Origin: Verrucomicrobiota bacterium
GTDB taxonomy: Bacteria > Verrucomicrobiota > Verrucomicrobiia > Chthoniobacterales > UBA10450
DNA length: 6,901 bases
Direction of reading: 5' to 3'
NCBI GenBank assembly: GCA_003219945.1
Contig: QHQV01000314.1
Location: forward strand, 1 to 6,901
Part shown: positions 1 to 5,646 of the stretch, piece after piece
Position numbering within the stretch: position 1 is the stretch's first letter
How the letters are laid out: the number at the start of each line of letters is the position of its first letter
The notes under the pieces: generated by a model
What the model saw: only the letters and a program-made list of their open reading frames with translations
What the model was told of the DNA's origin: nothing
Database searches by the model: none
Translations under genes and position numbers: made by a program

Positions 1-459
1 AATGCGGTCTGTCAGTCTCTCGGCGTGCGATACATCGAGCTAAACGAATTGTTCGCACAAGCGGATATCATTACGCTGCACTGCCCGCTCACGCCGGAAA
101 ACAAGCATCTCATTAGTGGCCCCGCGATCGCCAGAATGAAAACCGGCGTCATGCTGATCAACACCAGTCGCGGTGCCCTGCTGGATACACTTCCGATTAA
201 CGAGGCGTTGAAGAGCGGCAAGATCGGTTACCTCGGTCTCGACGTTTATGAGGAGGAAGAAGAAATCTTCTTTGAGGATCGTTCGGGGTTGATTCTTAGC
301 GACGACGTGTTCGCGCGGCTGCTCACTTTTCCAAATGTGATTATCACCGGCCATCAGGCTTTCTTCACGCGAGAAGCCTTATTGAACATCGCGGCCACAA
401 CCATCGACAACATCACCAGATTCGAAAATAATCAGCCACTCGAAAAGCTGGCCGGATAG
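1..459 (+). CDS. D-2-hydroxyacid dehydrogenase, LdhA-like (5' truncated by window edge)
   Basis: C-terminal 152 residues of an NAD-dependent D-2-hydroxyacid dehydrogenase, most like the D-lactate dehydrogenase (LdhA) branch, a cytosolic enzyme interconverting a 2-keto acid such as pyruvate and its D-2-hydroxy acid. The frame is open to the left edge. The GTG at position 25 is not the start, because homologous-looking sequence (NAVCQSLGVRYIEL) continues upstream of it. Counting from the edge, the catalytic residues are all present: Arg57 in INTSRGALLD, Glu84 in DVYEEE, and His118 in ITGHQAFFT. The run DVYEEEEEIFFED, the DDVFARLLTFPNV block and GHQAFFTREAL are typical of LdhA rather than of GlyA/SerA-type relatives. 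The nucleotide-binding glycine motif must lie upstream of the window. The gene ends in TAG and converges with the metal ATPase at 646-2869. Family assignment is strong; the exact substrate is inferred. Confidence 0.92.
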   Translation, partial: NAVCQSLGVRYIELNELFAQADIITLHCPLTPENKHLISGPAIARMKTGVMLINTSRGALLDTLPINEALKSGKIGYLGLDVYEEEEEIFFEDRSGLILSDDVFARLLTFPNVIITGHQAFFTREALLNIAATTIDNITRFENNQPLEKLAG

Positions 460-502
460 AGCGGGTCAAATAAAACTGTAGTCGTGCGATTGGAAAATGC
501 TC

Positions 503-547
503 CCGCCTCTCCCCTTGCTCAAGGGGAGAGGATTAAGGTGAGGGGTT
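503..547 (+). repeat. Dispersed compound-hairpin repeat, copy A
   Basis: A 45-base repeat unit with an internal stem: CCTCTCCCCTT pairs with AAGGGGAGAGG across a GCTC loop. It is followed by GGTGAGGGG, the outer arm of the unit. Read on the opposite strand it matches copy B at 575-613 and the copy inside lysA at 6684-6745. Shared blocks are the CCGCCTCTCC end, the GGGAGAGG stem and the GGTGAGGG arm. It is noncoding. Confidence 0.8.
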
Positions 548-574
548 TCCAAGCACCGATCAAACTAAGCTGCC

Positions 575-613
575 AACCCTCACCCTATCCTCTCCCTTTA
601 AACGGAGAGGCGG
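575..613 (-). repeat. Dispersed compound-hairpin repeat, copy B (inverted relative to copy A)
   Basis: Second copy of the same unit, in opposite orientation and separated from copy A by 27 bases. It reads AACCCTCACCC, then a CTCTCCCTTT stem arm, then GGAGAGGCGG. Together the pair forms a large dyad (CCGCCTCTCC at 503 with GGAGAGGCGG at 604) in the gap between two convergent genes. It could act as a bidirectional transcription terminator; that role is inference, since there is no U-tract of the classical kind. Confidence 0.8.
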
Positions 614-645
614 ATCGGCTGTCGCGTTTAGCAGTTACATTTTAT

Positions 646-2869
646 TTAATTGCGACGCGACCGGAGGAGGCGCAAACCGTTGAGGATTACGACGACTGTG
701 CTGCCTTCGTGGCCGATCACGCCGGCAGTGAGATTAATCTTTTCTGCCAGCGCGGAGATGATCAGGAAGAGGATTACGCCAAGAGAAATAACGACGTTCT
801 GGCGAATAACCGAGCGAGCGCGCCGGCTGAGCACGAATGCCTCCTCCACATTCTCGGTTTTGTCATGCATCAGAACGATGTCGGCCTGTTCCAGCGCAGC
901 GTCGGAGCCGCGCGCGCCCATGCCGATGGACACATCCGCCGCAGTCAGGCTGGGCGCATCGTTGATTCCGTCGCCCACCATGGCGACCTTTTTTCCCGAC
1001 GCGCGCCAATCATGAATGCATTCAGCTTGGCTTGTGGGCTCAACTCGGCGCGGACATCAGTTATGCCGACTTGCTCCGCCACTATCGCAGCCGGTCCAAC
1101 ACGATCGCCCGTGAACAATGTGACTGACAAGCCGGAACGCTTGAGAAAATCAATTACGCGTTTCGCGGCCGGCCGGATCTCATCGCGCAAATAAATGACT
1201 CCGAGCACCTGGTCATTCGCGATCCAAACTTCTCCCTCGGTTGTTAATTCAACCGCCGGTATTGCGATCCCGCGGTCACGCATCAATCGCCTGCTGCCAA
1301 TGAGAATTCGATTTCGATCGACCGATGCTTCCATGCCCAGCCCGGGCACATTTAAAAAGTCGGTGGCCTCATTAATCGGCAGATTGCGGTTCTCCGCCTT
1401 TGCAACAATCGCTCGCGCCAGAGGATGCGTGGAAAAATGTGCTACTGAAGCGGCGCGTCGAAGAACTGCCTTTTCACCTTGTGAATCAAACGACGCGATC
1501 CTCGCGACAACCAGCGCGCCTTTCGTCAGTGTCCCGGTTTTGTCGAACGCGAACTGGGTCGCCCCGGCGAGATTTTCGACGGCAACACCGCCGCGGAACA
1601 AAATCCGACCCCGAGCACCTGCAGCAATGGCGACCAAAATCGCAGACGGAACCAATAAGACCAGCGCGCACGGGGATACCACGACGAGCACCGTCAGTGA
1701 GCGATAGAACGCGTCGGCTACCGGACGATGCATCAGGAGCAGGACGACAAACACAACCGCGGCCAAAGAAAGCGCAATCCACGTGTAGTATCGGCTAAAG
1801 TTGTTTGTGAAACGTTGCGCTGGCGCTTTTTGCTGCTGCGCCATTTCAATCAGGTCAAGAATCCGGCTAAGTGCGCTCTCCCCAGCCGGCGCGTCGCGCG
1901 GATTACCGATTGCCCGTCGAGGTTGAGCGTGCCGCCGCTCACCACGTCACCGATTTGTTTTACAACCGGAATAGCTTCGCCCGTTAACGCAGATTCATCG
2001 GCGGACGTCGCACCTTCGATCATCACGCCGTCCACCGGAAAAAGTTCACCGGGCTTCACGAGCAACTCCTTTCCGATCTGCACTTGTTCAATGGGAGCTT
2101 CTACCCAGCGACGATCTTCACGCCGGAAATGCGTGTTTCGGCGCGACTTTGAGCAGCGACTCGATCGATTTGCGTGTGCGATAATTTGCGAACTGCTCCA
2201 GCCCATTGCTCAACGAAAACAGAAAGAGCAGCGTCGCACCTTCAGTCCATCCTTTAACGAACAGCGCGCCGACTGCGACCGCCACCATCAGGAACTGGAT
2301 GTCGACCTTGCCGCGCTTGAGCGCATGCCACACATCCTGAGTGGCGAACCAGCCGCCGCAGACATAAGCGAGAGCAAAGAAAGGCGTGAGCAGATCTGCG
2401 CGAATTCCTGCGCGACCGAGGAGAAACCCAGTAAGCGTGCTCACTCCGCAGATCGCCGCCAACAACAACATGAAGCGGTAATCGCGCGTCACGGGCCGTG
2501 GAAACGGACGATTACGCCAGGTCGGTAACGCAATTCGTTTCGAAATCACTGGCGGTTCGTCGGACGGATGAGCGCGATGAAATTCTGTCGTGTAATTGTC
2601 GAGCTTGTGCAGATGAATCGTCGGGGATTTGTCGTCGGGCGTGATCGACACATCCCATTGTCCCGAGAGCGCAGCACGGACGTCTTTTTTGATCTGGTCC
2701 AATGTCTCTTCTAACGGCGTATCATAAAATCCAACCGAGACGCTGTGCTCGTTCATATTCAGTCGTACCTGCTTTACGTCCGGATGCGCTTCGATCAGCC
2801 GGACTACTCGCAATCACGTGCCGCGGTAGCGTCCGGCCGTTGCGTATTTGGAATGATTTCGTCGGTCAC
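646..2869 (-). pseudogene. P1B-4-type heavy-metal-transporting P-type ATPase, frameshifted at four places
   Basis: An inner-membrane metal-exporting ATPase readable end to end only by changing frame. Domain order: a degenerate HMA-like N-terminus (VRLIEAHPDVKQVRL, without CxxC); four membrane segments (from RFMLLLAAICG to ATLLFLFSLS); the actuator domain with SALTGEAIP; a membrane pair with the SPC metal-site motif (1668-1676); DKTGT with the phosphorylated Asp at 1542-1544; the nucleotide-site THPLA; GDGINDAP (about 952-975); and a final membrane pair with HEGSTVVVILNGLRLL (HEGST at 697-711). SPC plus HEGxT is the P1B-4 signature (Co/Fe/Zn/Ni export, as in CoaT, CtpD and PfeT). Breaks: near 2810-2816 one base seems missing; at 2127-2129 one base is extra; near 1886-1891 one base is missing; at 989-994 a six-base homopolymer is one short. 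The N-terminus beyond 2813 and the GTG start at 2869 are tentative, and no Shine-Dalgarno is visible. Either a decayed gene or sequencing error. Confidence 0.82.
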
Positions 2870-3083
2870 TGGCCAATTATGGGTGAAGGAAGGCCGTGAG
2901 TCTCAGCGGCGATTGCGATTTACTCTGCATTTCTTGCCACTCGCCGGGAGGATCAATCCCTTCACCGCACTCTTGCACGAGGCGAGTATTCCAATGGGCC
3001 ACTACCCGAACAAACAGGCGCTGACACTCAATGCATATTGGTCGCAGACTGATGAATTCAGCGTAAGCGCGTGTGTTGCGCGA
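2870..3083. other. Intergenic stretch, nothing recognised
   Basis: About 210 bases between the apparent start of the metal ATPase and the small ORF at 3084-3167. I see only short unsupported ORFs on either strand, no strong inverted repeat and no convincing promoter. It presumably holds the leader of the ATPase gene. Confidence 0.4.
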
Positions 3084-3167
3084 TTATGCGTTTCGCAGGC
3101 AGCGGCCGATAATCCACACGTACGCTATCATTATCGCAGCAACGCTGAATACAATCAGGTATTCCAT
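3084..3167 (-). CDS. Possible 27-residue single-span membrane microprotein
   Basis: ATG at 3167, TAA at 3084-3086, 27 codons. The peptide begins MEYLIVFSVAAIMIAYVWII and ends GRCLRNA. This is one hydrophobic helix followed by a short basic tail, so an inner-membrane microprotein with the tail in the cytoplasm would be expected. The start lies four bases beyond the stop of the upstream small ORF (3172-3381), with a weak GTGAGA purine stretch inside the end of that ORF, which suggests translational coupling. In size and form it recalls accessory peptides such as KdpF, but I see no KdpF-specific residues and no kdp genes here, so I do not assign it. Chance hydrophobic ORFs of this length occur. 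Confidence 0.35.
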   Translation of the reverse strand: MEYLIVFSVAAIMIAYVWIIGRCLRNA

Positions 3168-3171
3168 TTCG

Positions 3172-3381
3172 TTATCTCACTGTTTGACTGGTGATGAAAC
3201 CGGAGTCTTTGCTTTGGGTACGATGTCGCGTCGACGCACCCGAGACGAGGATGCCCCCAGCGATCGCAATTGCAGCCCGCGTGCGCCTCGGTGTGCGCAC
3301 TGATAACTCGTCAAATGCAACATCCTTCAACATCAGTCTGGTTGTTTCGGCTTCGTCAGTTAATAACAGAGTGCTTTTCAT
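3172..3381 (-). CDS. Small hypothetical protein (69 aa), possible membrane anchor
   Basis: ATG at 3381 gives a 69-residue product beginning MKSTLLLTDEAETTRLMLKD. An ATG-independent upstream extension to 3438 is possible, but this start has an AGGAG Shine-Dalgarno at 3389-3393 with 7-base spacing, which decides it. Residues 1-30 are mixed charged and hydrophobic (KDVAFDELSVRTPRR). Residues about 36-50 (AAIAIAGGILVSGAS) form one short apolar, glycine-rich stretch flanked by arginines on both sides, weakly compatible with a single membrane pass. The tail is polar. I do not recognise the family. It is followed after four bases by the 27-residue ORF at 3084-3167 and is divergent from the exported protein gene at 3524, with a shared 142-base upstream region. 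Confidence 0.5.
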   Translation of the reverse strand: MKSTLLLTDEAETTRLMLKDVAFDELSVRTPRRTRAAIAIAGGILVSGASTRHRTQSKDSGFITSQTVR

Positions 3382-3388
3382 CGAATGA

Positions 3389-3393
3389 CTCCT
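3389..3393 (-). promoter_or_regulatory. Shine-Dalgarno for the 69-aa ORF
   Basis: AGGAG on the minus strand, 7 bases before the ATG at 3381. It is one of the clearest ribosome binding sites in the window and the main reason to accept this small gene. Confidence 0.6.
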
Positions 3394-3446
3394 GGTGCAG
3401 TTGAACGCTATCGCCGCTGCTACCGCACGACAGTGCATTTATTGGG

Positions 3447-3461
3447 TTTTGCTTTGCAAAA
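3447..3461. promoter_or_regulatory. Short AT-rich palindrome in a divergent intergenic region
   Basis: TTTTGC, a TTT spacer, then GCAAAA: a perfect 6-base dyad roughly midway between two divergent start codons (3381 minus, 3524 plus). It could be an operator half-site pair or a minor hairpin. No firm -35/-10 pair could be assigned on either strand, so its role is open. Confidence 0.25.
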
Positions 3462-3510
3462 ATTGCGTGGCAGTTTGCGCCGCATACCCGCGATGCATGC
3501 TGTTTTCTCG

Positions 3511-3515
3511 AAGGA
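3511..3515 (+). promoter_or_regulatory. Shine-Dalgarno for the exported hypothetical protein
   Basis: AAGGA eight bases before the ATG at 3524. It supports that start, which also places a signal peptide exactly at the N-terminus. Confidence 0.55.
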
Positions 3516-3523
3516 TTTGGTAA

Positions 3524-4162
3524 ATGCATACGAGACTTGTCGCCGGCGTAATTGCCGCATTTGCGGTTTCGAACCTGCTCGTTACCGCTGAACAGCAACG
3601 GCCACATTTCGAAGTGCCACCCAAGGAGTCTGCCAGGGCCGAAGAACTTGCGAATCAACTCGCGAGGCTTTCACGCGGAGTTGATCCAAACGAAGCGAAG
3701 CTCCTGGCAGACTTCGCCTATGCTACGGTGGCACGGCTAAGACAGGAGTACCGGATGTTTGGCACGCCCATCTTTAACAATTTTCTCGTCTATCATGGGT
3801 GGAGGAAACGCGGCTATTGCTATCAATGGACCGAGGACCTGCTTCTTGCTCTGGACACGCTGAAACTCAAGACACTTGAACTTCACTGGGGTGACGCGTA
3901 CCGGGAGACATGGCGCGAGAACAATTGCCTGGTTGTTACGGCGAAAGGACAGCCGTTTGAGCGCGGAATGATTCTCGAGTGCTGGCGTCATTTTGGACAT
4001 CTCCGTTGGAATCTGGTCCCGTCGGATGAGGACCCATACTACGAGAACGCGAAATGGGCGGAAAAGGTGCGCGCACGCGCAGCAGCGAAAACTCTCGGAC
4101 CCGACAACCGGCACGTGGTCTTCCAGACGCAGGTCGAGAAAACCGGCAATAGTTCCGAGTAG
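3524..4162 (+). CDS. Exported conserved hypothetical protein, possibly transglutaminase-like
   Basis: 212 residues. The N-terminus (MHTRLVAGVIAAFAVSNLLV) is a signal peptide or membrane anchor, so the protein should act outside the cytoplasm. A predicted helical stretch (about 35-75) leads into the conserved core: FNNFLVYHGWRKRGYCYQWTEDL (85-106 in pieces, Cys99), LELHWGDAYRETWRENN (118-134) and VVTAKGQPFERGMILECWRH (137-156). I recall similar proteins, mainly in Proteobacteria, annotated only as hypothetical, with the pattern GLCYHW...HWG...EHN..VVTAKGQPFE.GI.LDPWR. A Cys in GxCxxW, then a His and an acidic residue before PW, resembles the Cys-His-Asp order of transglutaminase-like proteases. 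Here the His position appears to be Asn134 and the Asp position Glu152, so activity is doubtful. The C-terminal 40 residues are basic and polar. Fold assignment is inference; reality of the gene is well supported by the start signal and composition. Confidence 0.8.
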   Translation: MHTRLVAGVIAAFAVSNLLVTAEQQRPHFEVPPKESARAEELANQLARLSRGVDPNEAKLLADFAYATVARLRQEYRMFGTPIFNNFLVYHGWRKRGYCYQWTEDLLLALDTLKLKTLELHWGDAYRETWRENNCLVVTAKGQPFERGMILECWRHFGHLRWNLVPSDEDPYYENAKWAEKVRARAAAKTLGPDNRHVVFQTQVEKTGNSSE

Positions 4163-4214
4163 CTCGTTCGCGCGGCGTCGTTCAGGCTCGCCTAACAAAT
4201 CAGCCGTCCTGTAA

Positions 4215-4331
4215 TGTTGTAGCAGCGGACAGGCGTTTGACACAATGGAGCCGCGGGGACGTGAGCGACATAGACGGGCAGCTCGCTAGAGCGAGAGAGC
4301 GGGAGCGAGCGAGTCAAACGCCCTACAAACA
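4215..4331. repeat. Imperfect inverted-repeat element (about 117 bp), MITE- or REP-like
   Basis: The outer arms are TGTTGTAG (4215-4222) and CTACAAACA (4323-4331). The next arms, GGCGTTTGAC (4232-4241) and GTCAAACGCC (4313-4322), are a perfect 10-base match. Inside lie GCTCGCT (4281-4287) with AGCGAGC (4304-4310) and a tight CTCGCT-AG-AGCGAG hairpin (4282-4295). The left arm carries nine extra bases between its two blocks. It is noncoding and sits downstream of the exported hypothetical gene, where it could also end transcription. Whether it is repeated elsewhere in the genome cannot be seen from this window. Confidence 0.6.
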
Positions 4332-4363
4332 ACGGCGCTTCCGTTTTGGAATTATAGAGCCCA

Positions 4364-4393
4364 TTGGCCGTTTTCGTGGGATCGCGCTATTCT
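4364..4393 (+). promoter_or_regulatory. Weak sigma70-like promoter candidate
   Basis: TTGGCC (4364-4369) and TATTCT (4388-4393) with 18-base spacing, just before the ATG of the cation-efflux remnant at 4402. Both boxes deviate from consensus, so this is only a candidate. Confidence 0.2.
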
Positions 4394-4401
4394 AAATCGA
4401 G

Positions 4402-4604
4402 ATGCATCGGACCAAACATTCTCGTTTCCGTAAGACGCACGATTTCGTTGCGGATTTTCGCAACCGGAACGGCGCATGCGCATCATGATCGGTACCACTG
4501 CCGCGATGATGGTTGTCGAGATCGTCGCCGGTTTGATGTCGCACTCGATGGCTATCGAGACGCACCGTTGCCGCGAATACCACGCTTCGACTGCAAGCGC
4601 TTAG
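4402..4604 (+). pseudogene. Truncated cation diffusion facilitator (DmeF/CzcD-like) remnant
   Basis: The remnant begins ATG CAT CGG at 4402 with a His-containing leader ending in KTHDFVADFRNRN, then loses frame near 4470. In the next frame (from 4473) it reads RMRIMIGTTAAMMVVEIVAGLMSHSMA, which is the first membrane helix of CDF transporters such as DmeF and CzcD, where NERR...GLTA.MMVVEI.AG...SMALLADGWH is expected. The His-rich THDF leader favours DmeF (Co/Ni export). About four bases appear to be missing at the frame break, judged against the usual RNERR motif. After SMA (about 4553) the LLADGWH block and all remaining helices are absent. The frame runs on for 16 unrelated-looking residues and stops at a TAG (4602-4604) inside the terminus of the adjacent element. 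A functional product is not possible. Confidence 0.75.
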
Positions 4605-4878
4605 GAGTCTGTTGAAGTACTCAGTCATGCCGCGTTGCTGCCGATTTTTCGTCTGTCCAAAGCGCGAGGAGGGCGCATACCCGACGCGGTCTGTAACCGG
4701 CGAGCAACACCGGAGAGGCGAAAAAGCGGCGCAACCCGGAGGGCGAGAGCGTCTTGGGCTGTCTTGCAGCGTTGCTCGCTCCTCACAGGTCGCTTTGGAC
4801 ATGCTCGTCGCTCGCGCCTTGCCATCCAGCCCAAAGCGCCCCCGCGCGGCATGGCTGAGTACTTCAACAGACTCCTAA
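4601..4878. mobile_element. MITE-like element with 34-bp terminal inverted repeats
   Basis: A 278-bp element bounded by 34-base inverted repeats (4601-4634 and 4845-4878), beginning TTAGGAGTCTGTTGAAGTAC and differing at one position (T at 4625 against the complement of C at 4854). An inner 9-base dyad (GCGAGCAAC at 4700-4708, GTTGCTCGC at 4771-4779) adds secondary structure. It holds no transposase: the ORFs of 80 to 102 residues on both strands are artefacts, and two start MKYSxMPR only because the ends mirror each other. If the terminal TA pairs are target duplications, a Tc1/mariner-IS630-type origin is possible, but the palindromic ends make the duplication ambiguous. The left end supplies the stop codon of the CDF remnant and the right end touches the ZIP start codon. 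Confidence 0.88.
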
Positions 4879-5637
4879 ATGGCCAACACGCTCTGGCAGG
4901 TCATCGCCGCCTATATCTTCGCTCTCGCCGGCGGATCGATTAGCGCGTCGCTGCGTCTTGAGCATAAGCCCCTTTGCGCGCTCATCAGTTTCGCGGCCGG
5001 AACGCTGCTCGGCGTAACAATCTTTGCGATTTTGCCCGAGAGTTTTGGCGCATGCCCATGGTGGGCGGTGTTGCTGGCGCTAATTACCGGCTACGCGCTT
5101 TTCTTTTTCATCAGCAAACATGTTCATCATGTGTGTCCAGCTTGCGCGGCCAGTCATTTCGACGCTGATGCCACGCGACATTTCAGCGAAATCGCTACCG
5201 CGCTGATCGTCGCTTTGGCAATTCACAGTACGACCGACGGTTTGGCTTTGGGAATCCAAGGCGAAACACCCGGGACGGGCGCGACAAAGTGGTCGCTGTT
5301 CTCAGCCCTGTGCATCCACAAGGTTCCCGAAGGTCTCGCGCTCGGCGGTCTTTTAATTGGCGCAGGACTGCAACGGACGGCCGCGGTTGGATGGGTGGCA
5401 GCCGTCGAAGCCACAACGCTACTCGGGGGTGTCATCGGTTATTTTTTCCTAACGAACATCTCCATGTTGTGGCTTGGCTTAATTATGGCCCACGTCGGCG
5501 GCGGCTTTATTTATTTGGCCACACACGCAGTAGTCGGAGAAATGTTAAAGCACGGAAAGAAGCTAGTTTTGACGAGCTTTGCACTGGGGATCGCTCTAAT
5601 CGCAGTTCTCAATATTGGGTTGCGACTGGTTCGCTAA
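4879..5637 (+). CDS. ZIP-family divalent metal transporter
   Basis: 252 residues, an inner-membrane transporter of the ZIP/GufA group, normally moving Zn, Fe or related divalent ions into the cytoplasm. About eight hydrophobic segments are visible (roughly 5-25, 33-53, 60-78, 105-127, 137-162, 169-191, 195-217, 228-250). The metal-site helices are intact: HSTTDGLALG (116-125) and HKVPEGLALG (147-156). The loop between helices 3 and 4 is rich in metal ligands (KHVHHVCPACAASHF: His81, His83, His84, Cys86, Cys89, His93). The ATG at 4879 is forced, because a stop codon lies directly before it inside the inverted repeat of the MITE-like element. As a result no Shine-Dalgarno precedes it, which is odd for an otherwise intact gene. 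lysA begins nine bases after its stop, so the two are probably cotranscribed. The family call is firm; the metal is unknown. Confidence 0.9.
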   Translation: MANTLWQVIAAYIFALAGGSISASLRLEHKPLCALISFAAGTLLGVTIFAILPESFGACPWWAVLLALITGYALFFFISKHVHHVCPACAASHFDADATRHFSEIATALIVALAIHSTTDGLALGIQGETPGTGATKWSLFSALCIHKVPEGLALGGLLIGAGLQRTAAVGWVAAVEATTLLGGVIGYFFLTNISMLWLGLIMAHVGGGFIYLATHAVVGEMLKHGKKLVLTSFALGIALIAVLNIGLRLVR

Positions 5638-5646
5638 CGCTACAAC

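Noticed and set aside
503..613. CRISPR-like array
   Set aside because: Only two units in opposite orientation, with no regular spacers or direct repeats; this is a palindromic repeat pair.
484..1194. Plus-strand ORF of 236 codons opposite the ATPase
   Set aside because: It begins in the hairpin repeats and runs antisense through the conserved ATPase C-terminus; its product has no family character.
1728..2528. Plus-strand ORF of 266 codons opposite the ATPase
   Set aside because: Antisense shadow of the ATPase actuator and membrane region; the composition is basic and Ser/Arg-rich as expected of a mirror frame.
3084..3167. Calling the 27-residue peptide KdpF
   Set aside because: Size and single helix fit, but no KdpF-specific residues and no kdpABC genes are present, so the name is not supported.
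2745..3194. Plus-strand ORF of 149 codons
   Set aside because: It overlaps the ATPase N-terminus on the opposite strand, has no ribosome binding site and shows no recognisable motif.
3737..4243. Minus-strand ORF of 168 codons
   Set aside because: Antisense to the exported hypothetical gene, which has a better start signal, a signal peptide and conserved-looking blocks.
4554..4600. Reading the end of the CDF remnant as the rejoined C-terminus of DmeF
   Set aside because: The ETHRCREYHAS stretch has only a vague likeness to the EYY...HVTVE region; too short to support a claim.
4612..4943. ORFs of 80-102 codons on both strands inside the MITE-like element
   Set aside because: The mirrored starts (MKYSxMPR on both strands) result from the terminal inverted repeats; there is no transposase motif such as DDE or HUH.
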